Positions 16,740 to 25,868 of a stretch of DNA of 64,000 nt are shown one piece after another. The translations under genes were made by a program, and so were the position numbers. A model generated the notes under the pieces. The model saw only the letters and a list, made by a program, of their open reading frames with translations, searched no databases and had not been told where the DNA came from. Numbering within the stretch: position 1 is the first letter of the stretch; every line of letters starts with the position of its first letter. Origin of the DNA: UBA5336 sp039818165 (lineage in GTDB: Bacteria > Pseudomonadota > Alphaproteobacteria > Caulobacterales > Hyphomonadaceae); the NCBI GenBank assembly GCA_039818165.1, contig JBCBUL010000006.1, positions 1 through 64,000 of the forward strand, given 5' to 3'.

Positions 16740-17590
16740 CCACTTCTGATGCAGGACCCCTGGTATCGGCAGCGTGGCTGAAGGCCAATCTGGAAGCCCC
16801 GGACCTTCGTGTGGTCGAAGCGACATGGTATCCGGCGTTCCAGGAGAATGCGGGAGACGCCAAAGAGGTGTATGCATCCGGGCATATTCCCGGCGCTGTT
16901 TTTTTCGATATCGACGAGATCAAAGACCCGTCATCGAGCCTCCCGCATATGCTGCCAGACACGATCTTGTTTTCATCGCGGGTTCGCAAGATGGGTATTG
17001 GCGACGGCAACAGGTTGGTCGTCTATGATCGCAACAAGTTCATGGCGTCGGCGCGAGTCTGGTGGATGTTGCGCGTCATGGGTGTGAAAGATGTCATGGT
17101 GCTCGATGGAGGGCTTGCCGCTTGGACCTCCGTGGGTGGTGAATTGGAAGACATGCCACCCGTTGCTGTGGAGCGTCACTTCACAGCGCGCCTGCGCAGC
17201 GACCTTGTGAAAAATAAAGATCAAGTCCAGTCGGCGCTTGGTGATGGCCTGACCCAGATTGTCGATGCGCGTCCGGCCGGTCGCTTCACCGGCGAAGCGC
17301 CTGAGCCGCGGGCAGACCTGAAATCTGGTCATATGCCAGGGGCGCGTAACGTTCCGGCTGGTTCCGTCATGAATGCCGATGGAACGATGAAATCGAAAGA
17401 ACAGCTGTCTGAGCTCTTCGCTTTAGGCAATGGCCCGATCATCACAAGCTGCGGGTCCGGCGTGACGGCATCAACGCTTGCACTCGCCTTGGCTTGTATG
17501 GGACGGGAAGACGTTGCCGTTTATGACGGATCCTGGACTGAATGGGCCTCGACAGACGGATGCGCCATTGAAACCGGCACGGGCCGGTGA
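16736..17590 (+). CDS. sseA: 3-mercaptopyruvate sulfurtransferase
   Basis: A 284-residue tandem-rhodanese protein. The first, non-catalytic domain includes ASGHIPGAVFFDIDEI; the second includes SGHMPGARNVP and the active loop SCGSGVTAS with catalytic C239. The CGSGVT loop marks mercaptopyruvate rather than thiosulfate sulfurtransferases. The enzyme moves sulfur from 3-mercaptopyruvate to thiol acceptors in the cytoplasm. GTG 16736 overlaps the cysK stop (GTGA). Position between cysK and metC places it in cysteine turnover. Confidence 0.93.
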   Translation: MTTSDAGPLVSAAWLKANLEAPDLRVVEATWYPAFQENAGDAKEVYASGHIPGAVFFDIDEIKDPSSSLPHMLPDTILFSSRVRKMGIGDGNRLVVYDRNKFMASARVWWMLRVMGVKDVMVLDGGLAAWTSVGGELEDMPPVAVERHFTARLRSDLVKNKDQVQSALGDGLTQIVDARPAGRFTGEAPEPRADLKSGHMPGARNVPAGSVMNADGTMKSKEQLSELFALGNGPIITSCGSGVTASTLALALACMGREDVAVYDGSWTEWASTDGCAIETGTGR

Positions 17591-18738
17591 CCGAACGCAA
17601 GCCGGCCACCCGGCTTATCCATGAGCGCCATCAAAGGCTGTCTCCTCCGACTGTGAATCCGCCAATTGAACGTGGGTCCACCGTACTGTTCGACGAACCG
17701 AACGATCTCTACACCGCCAAGCCGAGTTATGGGCGAATGGGCCTTACAGTGCACCGGGAACTGGAGGCGGCTTTAGCCGGGCTGGAAACTGCCAGTCATG
17801 TCCGACTGACGCCCAATGGCCTCGCTGCGTGCGCTTTGGCGATCGCCAGTGTTCTCGAAGCTGGAGACCATGCGCTCATCCAGGACAGTCTCTACGGCCC
17901 CACAAGGCGGTTCTGCGAGCGCCGCCTCAGGGCCATGGGAATTACTGTGACGCGCTTCAGTCCAAGAGCCACTCCGGATGATCTCGAACATCTCCGGAGG
18001 GACAATACGAAGGCGATTGTTCTAGAGTCTCCAGGATCTCTGACGTTCGAGCTGCCGGACACGCGTGCCATTGCCGACTATGCCAGGTCGTCTGATCTTG
18101 TTACAGTAATGGACAACACCTGGGGCGCTGGCGTTTTTCACAAACCCCTGGATCTGGGCATGGATATCTCCATCCAGGCTCTCACCAAATATGCCGTGGG
18201 TCATGCCGACGCCTTGGGGGGCGCGGTGATGACCCGCAATGAGAAGCTCGCCAATGCAATTGCGTCATGTAGCGAGGATTGGGGTATCTCTCTTGGACCT
18301 GACGATGCCTATCTTGCCTTGCGTGGGCTCAGGACGTTGGAAACCCGCTTGGCGCGGCATCAATCAACCGGCCTTGCGCTCGCCGAATGGCTATTGACGC
18401 ATCCTGCCGTCGATACTGTGCTGCACCCCGCCCTGCCCCAGCATCCTGACCACGCCTTATGGAAGCGAGATTTTTCTGGAGCGTGCGGTCTTTTTGGCGT
18501 TGCGTTGAAACCGGTTTCAAAGACGCAAGTGCACGATATGCTCCGGCGATTGGAATTGTTTGGAATGGGCTTTTCGTGGGGTGGCTATGAAAGCCTGCTC
18601 ATTCCTTGCGATCCCCAGCTCAACCGAAAGGCCACTAGCGAGCTACCCGACGGTCCACTGCTGCGCATTCACGCAGGCCTGGAAGACCCTGACGACCTCA
18701 TCGAAGACCTCGGTGCGGCGTTCTCGGCGCTCACATGA
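17587..18738 (+). CDS. metC: Cystathionine beta-lyase (PLP-dependent)
   Basis: A 383-residue Cys/Met metabolism PLP enzyme. The Schiff-base lysine is K201 in ALTKYAVGHADALGG, preceded by VMDNTWGAGVFHKPLDLG, the pattern of the bacterial MetC branch; the substrate-binding SWGGYESL and LLRIHAGLEDPDDLIEDL are near the C-terminus. It splits cystathionine into homocysteine, pyruvate and ammonia. GTG 17587 overlaps the sseA stop. Its 3' end overlaps the opposing tadC gene by 8 bases. Confidence 0.92.
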   Translation: MTERKPATRLIHERHQRLSPPTVNPPIERGSTVLFDEPNDLYTAKPSYGRMGLTVHRELEAALAGLETASHVRLTPNGLAACALAIASVLEAGDHALIQDSLYGPTRRFCERRLRAMGITVTRFSPRATPDDLEHLRRDNTKAIVLESPGSLTFELPDTRAIADYARSSDLVTVMDNTWGAGVFHKPLDLGMDISIQALTKYAVGHADALGGAVMTRNEKLANAIASCSEDWGISLGPDDAYLALRGLRTLETRLARHQSTGLALAEWLLTHPAVDTVLHPALPQHPDHALWKRDFSGACGLFGVALKPVSKTQVHDMLRRLELFGMGFSWGGYESLLIPCDPQLNRKATSELPDGPLLRIHAGLEDPDDLIEDLGAAFSALT

Positions 18739-19666
18739 AGGACTGAAACCGGATGATGGCGGGGACAATCAAGACCCCGAGCAGCACCGGAAAAACAAAC
18801 AATATCAACGGAACGGTCATCTTGGCTGGTAACGCCATGGCTTTTTCCTCAGCCATGAGCATCCGGCGCTGCCGCATATCACTGGAAAATACTCGCAGGG
18901 TCTCGCCCAGGCTGGTGCCCATCTCTTCGGATTGCCTGAGCATCGTAGCCAACGACCCAGCCTCTTCCAGCCCAACCCGGTCTGCGAAAGCGCGCCACGC
19001 CGCCTTGCGAGAGCGACCCGCCCGCATCTCAAGCGCCAAGGTTTTCAGGTTGAGTGAGAGCTCTCGGTGACGTTTCTCAAGTTCCTCTGAGACCCGCAAA
19101 ACGGCAGCATCCAGGCTCAGTCCGGCCTCCACGCACGCGACCAGAAGGTCCATCATATCCGGAAAGCCGTCAGAGCATTCGCGCTCTGCGCGCTCAATCC
19201 TCTTGTCGACCATGATGCTGGGCAATGCGAGCCCGAATATGGCGGCGAACCCCATGGCGAAATAGGGGAACCAACTGGGCACGCTGAAAGTCTCAATAAA
19301 TGGCAGCGCCAAGAGGACCAGAAGCGGAAAGACAATCAGGCCCAAAAGCCTTGCACCATAGAACAGTGCAACTGCATTGGGATGGGTGTGGCGCGCTCTT
19401 AACAGTCGGAAGCGAATGGCCTTGGTTTCATCGGTGTTGTTCGGCAGGGCGCGCTTGGCAATCTCGCCAAGCGTGTCTGCCATCTGCGTGCCGGTGGATA
19501 CCGACGCTTCTGCGGGTTGCAGCGCCCGCCGTTTGAACAGCCGAGACCCGATTTGCTCGTCGATACCCGCCGCTTTCGCGATGAAAAACAGACCCGGCGC
19601 TGCAACCAGAAGGGCGAGAGCAAAGAGTACACCGCCAAGGTTTGTTGAAGAGAGTATGTCCGCCAT
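18731..19666 (-). CDS. tadC: Tad pilus inner-membrane platform protein TadC
   Basis: A 311-residue type II secretion F-domain protein, one of two polytopic platform proteins of the Flp/Tad pilus. Hydrophobic segments lie near residues 10-30 (GVLFALALLVAAPGLFFIA), 105-145 and at the C-terminus (VPLILFVFPVLLGVLIVPAII). The cytoplasmic T2SSF domain contains FPDMMDLLVACVEAGLSLDAAV and MLRQSEEMGTSLGETLRVFS. Last gene of the cpa/tad operon, starting three bases after the tadB stop. Confidence 0.9.
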   Translation of the reverse strand: MADILSSTNLGGVLFALALLVAAPGLFFIAKAAGIDEQIGSRLFKRRALQPAEASVSTGTQMADTLGEIAKRALPNNTDETKAIRFRLLRARHTHPNAVALFYGARLLGLIVFPLLVLLALPFIETFSVPSWFPYFAMGFAAIFGLALPSIMVDKRIERAERECSDGFPDMMDLLVACVEAGLSLDAAVLRVSEELEKRHRELSLNLKTLALEMRAGRSRKAAWRAFADRVGLEEAGSLATMLRQSEEMGTSLGETLRVFSSDMRQRRMLMAEEKAMALPAKMTVPLILFVFPVLLGVLIVPAIIRFQSFM

Positions 19667-19669
19667 TGC

Positions 19670-20662
19670 TTAGAACCGAAAATTGATCATGCGGTTCATG
19701 ATGACATTGCCGATCAGCATCCAGACGCCAAAGCCCACCATGCAGTATTTAAATAACTTTTCACCGGCTACGAGGCCATAAAACTCCGGCCTCAACAGGT
19801 GCACTGCCGACATCACCACAAAAGGGGCCGCCGTCAGAATAAGCGCCGATGCCCTGCCCTCGGCGGACGCAGCTTTGACCTTTAATCGCAGCGTCTGTCG
19901 CTCTCGCACGGTGCTGGCGTTTGTTTTGAGCAGATCACAGAGGTTTCCACCGGTGCGCTCTTGCAAACGAACGGTGGCGGCGAAGAGATCAATATCAGGG
20001 TCTCCGGCCCGGTTGGCCATTCGCTCAACTGCCTTGGTCAGTGAGAATCCATAGGCCATTTCATCTGCGGCCATGCCGAACTCAGTACCGATTGGATCAG
20101 GCATCTCGCGCGCAACCAGAGCGATCGCTCCGGGCACGGGGTGGCCTGCCTCCAGGCTGCGGACAACGATTTGAAGCGCGTCCGGCAATTGTTTTGCGAG
20201 AGCTTTTGCCCGGCTACCTGCGACGTACTTCAACACGAAGATCGGGGCGGTTAGTGCTACGAGTACACCCGCGAGTCCTGCGATCGGCAAGCTCGGAAAT
20301 CGCCAATAGATCAGTCCACCAACAACCAGGCCGGCTACGATTGCACTTATGGCCCATTGGACGGGTCGGAACACTAGCCCAGATCGCAGAACCAAGCGGT
20401 TAAACCACTTTACCGCGAGCCTGAAATTTCCGTCTTCATCGAGAGCACGTTGACGGCGAAGTTCAACAATGAGTTCAGCAGTGCTTTCGGTCTTTTCCTT
20501 GAACTTCAGACGCCGATTCATGATGCGGCGCGTTTGGGCCTCTCCGAAAAGACCCGCGCACGCAAAGGCAAACAGGACGACTGCGCCGACGGCGATTACA
20601 ACGCCAAAGCCGATTTGGGGTGTCAGCGCGCTGGCTTGGGGAAGGAAAGCCGAGAAGTCCAT
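19670..20662 (-). CDS. tadB: Tad pilus inner-membrane platform protein TadB
   Basis: A 330-residue T2SSF-domain protein that pairs with TadC in the pilus platform. It has an N-terminal membrane segment (IGFGVVIAVGAVVLFAFACAG), two central ones (AISAIVAGLVVGGLIYW and IAGLAGVLVALTAPIFVL), the F-domain stretch QLPDALQIVVRSLEAGHPVPGA, which is the TadB signature, and a C-terminal pair of helices. It starts four bases after the cpaF stop. Confidence 0.91.
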   Translation of the reverse strand: MDFSAFLPQASALTPQIGFGVVIAVGAVVLFAFACAGLFGEAQTRRIMNRRLKFKEKTESTAELIVELRRQRALDEDGNFRLAVKWFNRLVLRSGLVFRPVQWAISAIVAGLVVGGLIYWRFPSLPIAGLAGVLVALTAPIFVLKYVAGSRAKALAKQLPDALQIVVRSLEAGHPVPGAIALVAREMPDPIGTEFGMAADEMAYGFSLTKAVERMANRAGDPDIDLFAATVRLQERTGGNLCDLLKTNASTVRERQTLRLKVKAASAEGRASALILTAAPFVVMSAVHLLRPEFYGLVAGEKLFKYCMVGFGVWMLIGNVIMNRMINFRF

Positions 20663-20666
20663 GGCG

Positions 20667-22061
20667 CTACAGCGCGTTTGCCGGGTCGAATATTGTGTCC
20701 GGCAGATGAACGCCGCGACGGTTCATCTCATCAAGGAATTTTGGACGAATACCCGTTGCTCGGAAGCTCCCATGAACCTTTCCATCATCATCTGTGTGAC
20801 TGCGCTCAAAGCGGAATATCTCCTGCATCTGAACAATTCGCCCTTCCATGCCGGTAATCTCGGCAATGGAGATGACCTTCCGCGTGCCATCGGACATGCG
20901 TGTCGCCTGTACGATCAGATTAACGGCAGCTGCGATCTGTCCGCGAATGGCGTCTTCAGAGATCTTCAGACCACCCATCGCGACCATCTGTTCAAGGCGC
21001 GTAATGGCATCGCGCGGATTGTTGGCGTGAATGGTCGCCATGGAGCCTTCATGCCCCGTATTCATCGCCTGGAGCATATCAAAAGCTTCTTCGGAGCGGA
21101 CTTCGCCGAGGATCACCCTATCGGGGCGCATACGAAGGGCATTTTTCACCAATTCGCGCTGTTTGATTTCACCCTTGCCTTCAATGTTTGGCGGGCGGGT
21201 TTCCATGCGGGCCACATGGGGCTGCATAAGCTGCAATTCGGCGGCGTCTTCGATCGTAATGAGACGTTCTTTGTGGCTTATCGAAGCTGAAAGTGCGTTG
21301 AGGAGCGTTGTTTTTCCAGATCCCGTGCCGCCGGAAATAATCGTGGAGGCACGGCAGCCAACCGCTCCAGAGATGAAGTCTGCCATCGCTTGGGGCATCG
21401 CGCCGAAACCAACGAGTTTATCGAGCGTCAGTGGGTTTTTCTTGAACTTACGAATGGACACCAAGGGGCCATCAATCGCCACCGGTGAAATGGCGGCGTT
21501 GACGCGGGAGCCATCGGCGAGACGCGCATCAACAAGTGGTTGGCATTCGTCCACGCGGCGCCCTACCCCGGCAACAATGCGGTTCACAATCCGAAGCAAA
21601 TGGTCGTTGTCGGCAAACCGCACCGGTGCCAGTTCAAGTTCTCCGCTGCGCTCAATATAGACCTGCTGGGCACCATTGATCAGGATGTCCGCGATCGAGT
21701 CGTCTTTTAGAAGCGGTTCGATTGGCCCCAGGCCGGTCATTTCATCGAATACAGCGTCTGCGAACTCTGCCGTCTCCGCAGCCGAAAGGGCGAGCTCCTC
21801 GCTGCGGATGATTTCCTGAACGATCGTGCGCACCTGCCCGCGTAGCTGGTCTTCCTGAAGACGTTCGATGGCACTGAGATCGAGTTCATCGATCAATCGT
21901 GCGTGGATGCGAAGTTTGGCATCCAACATTTGCGCCTGGGGATCCACAACGGTCGGTTCGACGGGTGGTTCAACGCGCGGAGCCTCGGCGGCAACAACAT
22001 CTGCCTCGAAGGTAGGTTCTTCGAGCTTTGGCGCGAGGGATGATGAGAACCGACCCATCAT
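20667..22061 (-). CDS. cpaF: Tad pilus assembly ATPase CpaF/TadA
   Basis: A 464-residue secretion ATPase that powers Tad pilus assembly (and, in Caulobacter, retraction). After a variable, acidic first 60 residues come the N-terminal helical domain and the ATPase core: Walker A GGTGSGKTTLLNALSA, the Asp-box LITIEDAAEL, Walker B RPDRVILGEVRSEEA and the His box TGHEGSMATIHANNP. ATG 22061 overlaps the cpaE stop by four bases. Confidence 0.96.
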   Translation of the reverse strand: MMGRFSSSLAPKLEEPTFEADVVAAEAPRVEPPVEPTVVDPQAQMLDAKLRIHARLIDELDLSAIERLQEDQLRGQVRTIVQEIIRSEELALSAAETAEFADAVFDEMTGLGPIEPLLKDDSIADILINGAQQVYIERSGELELAPVRFADNDHLLRIVNRIVAGVGRRVDECQPLVDARLADGSRVNAAISPVAIDGPLVSIRKFKKNPLTLDKLVGFGAMPQAMADFISGAVGCRASTIISGGTGSGKTTLLNALSASISHKERLITIEDAAELQLMQPHVARMETRPPNIEGKGEIKQRELVKNALRMRPDRVILGEVRSEEAFDMLQAMNTGHEGSMATIHANNPRDAITRLEQMVAMGGLKISEDAIRGQIAAAVNLIVQATRMSDGTRKVISIAEITGMEGRIVQMQEIFRFERSHTDDDGKVHGSFRATGIRPKFLDEMNRRGVHLPDTIFDPANAL

Positions 22062-23215
22062 GCTGCTCGAGCCTCCTGCGCCTCATCGACTGCCAGGAGC
22101 GTTTGAGCGATATCCTCGACGTCTTTGACCAAAGCACTCTTTGGTTTCACCTGGGCGACAGGCATACCCAGATTCACTGCCATCCGAGCGTGTTCCCAGT
22201 CCGAACGCACCGTGTGGTCGACTTTCCGGTGAATTGCGCGTTCGGCCTTATCCAATGGAAAGCTGTGGCGGTGGGTCCGCTTCGCAAACATCCGATTGAG
22301 CAAAAGCCGGGACGGCGCACCTTGCCTCAAAACATCGGTTTCGCGGCAGAGTTCGCCTGCCGCATGGAGGCTCGGCACGGTCAGTTCGCTCACCACAACA
22401 ACTTCATCGACTGCCGCGAGCACGGTATCGGTCCAGGGAGCGCGATGGCGCGGCACATCCACAATCACGTGGTCGAACATGGTGCAGGCGACATCGAGCA
22501 GTCTCAAGACTCCCTCTGGCTTGGCCATTTGCTCGGCATTGGGATTGCGAGGCGCCGCAAGGAGAAAGATCCCTTTCGCATGCTCAAACGCATAGGCGTT
22601 GAGAAGGCTGGCATCTATTCGTTCTGGAGCGCTCCCGAGGATGGACACATCCAGCTTTTTTTCAGCATCGAGATATGACGCGCTCATCCCGTCTGTTAGA
22701 TTGAGATCGACAACGCAGACTCTCCATGATGGCCGAACGCGCAATGCAGCGAATGCGAGTTCGGTCGCCAAGGTAGTCACGCCGGCACCACCAACGGCGC
22801 CACGCAGCGCCCAACAGCGGGCGCCCTTTCCTGCATCGTTTGACTGGTTGGAAGTCTGCAGGGCTTGGGACAGGCGTTCGCATGCCGCAATCACATCCGC
22901 AGGGCCAGCGTCGAGATTCAGGAGGTCGGAAGCGGCAAACCGGAACAGTGTGCGCACAGACTCCGTTGGCAAATCTCGCCCTATCAGCAGCATGGCGCAG
23001 TCCGGACGGCGAAGCGCATAAGCTTCCAAGAGGGCTTCCGCTCCTGGCGCTTGAAAGTCGATCACAATCATCCCGACTGGAAGGTCTTCCGTTGCCGGGG
23101 AAGTGACGACCGGTTTCAGAGACTGTGGCTGGATCCCAGCCGCGCTGAGTTGTACGCGCCTTGCGTCTGAAAGCAACGCATAAAGGGGAATGTCGGACCG
23201 GGCAGCGGGCATCAT
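22058..23215 (-). CDS. cpaE: Tad pilus localisation protein CpaE/TadZ
   Basis: A 385-residue ParA/MinD-like protein with an N-terminal receiver-like domain that directs the pilus machine to its place in the cell. The P-loop reads GAVGGAGVTTLATELA, lacking the Walker lysine, as is common for CpaE/TadZ; VVDLNLTDGMSASYLD and FDHVIVDVPRHR supply the other nucleotide motifs. Overlaps cpaD and cpaF by four bases each, so the operon is tightly coupled. Confidence 0.9.
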   Translation of the reverse strand: MMPAARSDIPLYALLSDARRVQLSAAGIQPQSLKPVVTSPATEDLPVGMIVIDFQAPGAEALLEAYALRRPDCAMLLIGRDLPTESVRTLFRFAASDLLNLDAGPADVIAACERLSQALQTSNQSNDAGKGARCWALRGAVGGAGVTTLATELAFAALRVRPSWRVCVVDLNLTDGMSASYLDAEKKLDVSILGSAPERIDASLLNAYAFEHAKGIFLLAAPRNPNAEQMAKPEGVLRLLDVACTMFDHVIVDVPRHRAPWTDTVLAAVDEVVVVSELTVPSLHAAGELCRETDVLRQGAPSRLLLNRMFAKRTHRHSFPLDKAERAIHRKVDHTVRSDWEHARMAVNLGMPVAQVKPKSALVKDVEDIAQTLLAVDEAQEARAA

Positions 23216-23463
23216 TGGCCGGGGCTCCCCGCCGGCTTCGGTTGACCGCCTCGCAGGGCTGCAACTGCGTTGGCCCCAGTGCTTCCCTGCCCACCATCGA
23301 TTTCCTGATGATTGGGCCGATCGGCGTCCCGAACAGACTGGAGCTGGATGTTCTGCTCTGTAGCTGCGCCAAGGAGCCGGTCACCCTGATAATCGTGGTT
23401 CACGCACCCGGAAAGCGAGATCATGAGGATCGGTAGGCACGCAAGCTTCATAATCACTCTCAT
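23212..23463 (-). CDS. cpaD: Short CpaD-like pilus assembly lipoprotein
   Basis: Only 83 residues, at the place of cpaD between the secretin and CpaE genes. A signal peptide with lipobox LSGC (MKLACLPILMISLSGCVNH) predicts an outer-membrane lipoprotein; the remainder is Gly/Gln-rich, with DGGQGSTGANAVAALRG. Caulobacter CpaD, as I recall, is over 200 residues, so this is a much-reduced form or an unrelated lipoprotein taking its position. ATG 23463 follows GGAGG; ATG 23451 would give a cleaner signal peptide. No frameshift remnant of a longer protein is apparent around it. Confidence 0.68.
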   Translation of the reverse strand: MRVIMKLACLPILMISLSGCVNHDYQGDRLLGAATEQNIQLQSVRDADRPNHQEIDGGQGSTGANAVAALRGGQPKPAGSPGQ

Positions 23464-24767
23464 TGGTCTGCTCCCTCCACCAGTCGGCCCGATCCGGCAG
23501 CGACAGTGCGGCCCTCAAGGAAGATTTCTGCAGGCGTAGGCTCTTCAAACGCATCCAACGGGGTCGCGATATCGTTCACATGGGGCGCGGGCTGGACCAG
23601 CCGCGGCGTCACGATGATCACAAGTTCGGTTTCGCGGGTCTGGTAACGGCGCGATGAAAACAAGGCGCCAAGTATTGGGATGTCCGCTACCCACGGCGTA
23701 TTGGCCGCATCAGTTTCGAAGCTGTCTTGCAGCAAGCCCGCGATGGCAAAGGCCTGACCGTCGCGGAGCTCCACCGTGGTCTGTGCCCGGCGAACGGACA
23801 GTGCCGGAACACTTACACCGGCGCTGCGTACACCGTTGCGTGTGTCGAGCGCGCTGACTTCCGGCGAAACTTCAAGATTGATCACACCATCACCGAGCAC
23901 AGTTGGCAGAAACTCGAGCTGCACCCCGAACTGGCGAAACTGGATGGCCACATTGCCTTCGCCCGTGGCGACGGGGATTGGAATCTCACCGCCAGCCAGG
24001 AAGCTGGCTTTGTCACCCGACATGGAAATCAGGTTCGGGCGAGCCAACGTGCGGATCATCCCGCGGGACTCCAGCGCGCTCAGGGTTATGTCGATGTTTT
24101 CGGTGCCAACATTTGTAAAAGTCGCAACGGTCTTCCCTGCGAGCCCCGAGAGCAAACCGCCCGGCGTTTGTCCGGCAGCATCATTGGCGTCGAACTGATT
24201 GCCAAAACCAATCTCGCGAACGATATCGCGGCCCGCTTCCACAAAGCGGACTTCCAGCATCACTTGTTGGCTTTCGCGAATGGTCAGCCCATTTGCGACG
24301 CCGCCTGGAATATGGCGCTCGGCGACCTGGAGGATCATGTCCGCTGCCGCGGCCGTCGTCACTCGGCCATCCAGAAAGATGCCGTCATGGACGGGATATA
24401 CTGTGATTTTCTCTCCAGGCAGCAGATTGTCGAGATCGCGGCGAAGGGCATCAAGCCCCATGGTGACATCGAGTGTGATCATCTCCACCAATTGACCTTC
24501 GTCGCCATACAGCAGGATCGTGGTGTCACCCGGCTGAAGACCGCGTACAAGGAAGGACCGGTCCGTGGTCACCATGGTTTCTGCAATGGAGGGGTCGGAC
24601 AGTACAATCATCGAAAACGGTTGATCGGTCTGCACTACTGTTGACCGGCTTTTCTCAAGGGTCAGGACAGGGGCGCCGTCCTCGGCCTTCAGCTCGGTCC
24701 AGCCGTGAGCCTTTTGACCAAAAAGCAGGGCAATTAGTGCGATAGCTGCAGCTATGACGTGTCTCAT
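23460..24767 (-). CDS. cpaC: Tad pilus outer-membrane secretin CpaC/RcpA
   Basis: A 435-residue secretin forming the outer-membrane channel of the Tad pilus. A signal peptide (ALIALLFGQKAHG) is followed by an N-terminal pilus-secretin domain (RSTVVQTDQPFSMIVLSDPSIAET broken at VVQTDQPFSMIV), a BON/N-domain region, then the secretin fold with FLAGGEIPIPVA, FLPTVLGDGVINLEVSPEVS and the closing TELVIIVTPRLVQP. ATG overlap with the upstream cpaB stop. Confidence 0.94.
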   Translation of the reverse strand: MRHVIAAAIALIALLFGQKAHGWTELKAEDGAPVLTLEKSRSTVVQTDQPFSMIVLSDPSIAETMVTTDRSFLVRGLQPGDTTILLYGDEGQLVEMITLDVTMGLDALRRDLDNLLPGEKITVYPVHDGIFLDGRVTTAAAADMILQVAERHIPGGVANGLTIRESQQVMLEVRFVEAGRDIVREIGFGNQFDANDAAGQTPGGLLSGLAGKTVATFTNVGTENIDITLSALESRGMIRTLARPNLISMSGDKASFLAGGEIPIPVATGEGNVAIQFRQFGVQLEFLPTVLGDGVINLEVSPEVSALDTRNGVRSAGVSVPALSVRRAQTTVELRDGQAFAIAGLLQDSFETDAANTPWVADIPILGALFSSRRYQTRETELVIIVTPRLVQPAPHVNDIATPLDAFEEPTPAEIFLEGRTVAAGSGRLVEGADQ

Positions 24768-25702
24768 TGTGCGGCCCCCTTCATCAGGTCGACCGGTGCC
24801 GGCTCCTCCTCTACGGGTGCTGTGACCGTCGCGATGTTGGCGCCATGCACGACGCGGACCTGGGTTGTCTCCGGGCGAGTCGCGGGCACAGGCGCGGCCC
24901 GGCGCACCGGCGCACGTCGGCGGGGCCTTGGTGAAGGCTGGGCCGCAACCGGTGTGACTTCCTCAGCGTCTTTTGTTTCTTCTGCTTCCTGGGCGTCGAC
25001 TTCGGCTTGACCAATGAGGGCGAGACCAATCCGGCTCTCGCGGGCAGCCGCCGTAATCCGTTGGGCATCATCGGGTTTCAAAGCAAACGTCACGAGACTT
25101 GCGGGCACAGCACCTTCGACCGAGGCCCCCATGAACTGGTCGACGCCGAGAACCAGTACGTTCTCAACCAGAGGGCGCGCCCGGAAGGCGTCTGGTCCCG
25201 TTGCGCCGGGGACAGGGATGTATGCCATCATATCCACCCGGTCTCCGGGCAACACGAAACCCGCAACATTGGTAACGTTGGTTACGCTAATCGAGACGGC
25301 CCTGTATCCGGCAGGAATATCGCGAGACAGCATCCTGCGCGGCGGGGTGTCGGCAATCTTCGTCGCCAGCAATGGCTCTCCGGGCATCAGTTCGACCTGG
25401 GCAAAGCGAGGCTCACCATTGGCACTTCTGATATCCCGCATGGCCATAAGTGCGCCCTCGGGCACCAGGTCACTTGGCCAGTCCCGCGTTTCGACAGCCT
25501 CCGGCAAGACCGGTGCGCCCATCTCTACCGTTTCACTGACAACCAGGACAGAGACGGTCTGGACGGGAGCGGCTGCAGACACCTCGCGAACCGGGTTGGG
25601 TTCTACGGTTTCTGTTTTGGCCGGTTCCATACGCAGGACAAAAAACGCCAAAACGCCGAGAATAACGGACAGGCCGAGGCTGATCGCCGGGAGATACTTC
25701 AT
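24764..25702 (-). CDS. cpaB: Tad pilus assembly protein CpaB/RcpC
   Basis: A 312-residue protein with an N-terminal membrane anchor (LPAISLGLSVILGVLAFFVLR), an SAF domain (SDLVPEGAL and the conserved RRMLSRDIPAGYRAVSI), and the RcpC domain with FVLPGDRVDMM and VLVLGVDQF. The C-terminal 80 residues are rich in Ala, Pro, Arg and Glu and look disordered. First gene of the operon here: no flp/pilA, cpaA prepilin peptidase or tadE/G pseudopilin genes are seen on either side. Upstream ribosome site is weak (GGGGCGAAGAAA). Confidence 0.92.
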   Translation of the reverse strand: MKYLPAISLGLSVILGVLAFFVLRMEPAKTETVEPNPVREVSAAAPVQTVSVLVVSETVEMGAPVLPEAVETRDWPSDLVPEGALMAMRDIRSANGEPRFAQVELMPGEPLLATKIADTPPRRMLSRDIPAGYRAVSISVTNVTNVAGFVLPGDRVDMMAYIPVPGATGPDAFRARPLVENVLVLGVDQFMGASVEGAVPASLVTFALKPDDAQRITAAARESRIGLALIGQAEVDAQEAEETKDAEEVTPVAAQPSPRPRRRAPVRRAAPVPATRPETTQVRVVHGANIATVTAPVEEEPAPVDLMKGAAQ

Positions 25703-25817
25703 TTTCTTCGCCCCAATCGCGATTTCTTCGCAATGCTTGAGGTTCAGCCATAGCGCGAACGCGATAAACTGTGCTGAAGAGTATGACTTGAGTTGAACGC
25801 TGTGCGTCGACTAGCGG

Positions 25818-25825
25818 TTAACCAT
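25818..25825. promoter_or_regulatory. Candidate CtrA half-site in the cpaB / DUF374 divergent region
   Basis: TTAACCAT, the classic CtrA half-site of Caulobacter-type bacteria, sits in the 166-base gap between the divergent cpaB and acyltransferase genes, with GAATC (a GANTC methylation site) six bases further on. No second TTAA at the usual 7-base spacing is present, so this is a weak call. Confidence 0.35.
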
Positions 25826-25868
25826 AGCTGTGAATCACATGATTGGCATGGCTGGCCAGAGGCAGACG

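Noticed and set aside
20469..21290. 273-codon plus-strand frame over tadB/cpaF
   Set aside because: Crosses the junction of two real minus-strand genes and has no domain-like sequence.
23727..24644. 305-codon plus-strand open frame across the secretin gene
   Set aside because: It is antisense to cpaC, whose motifs are intact; composition is Arg/His/Gly-heavy without recognisable domains, as expected for a high-GC shadow frame.
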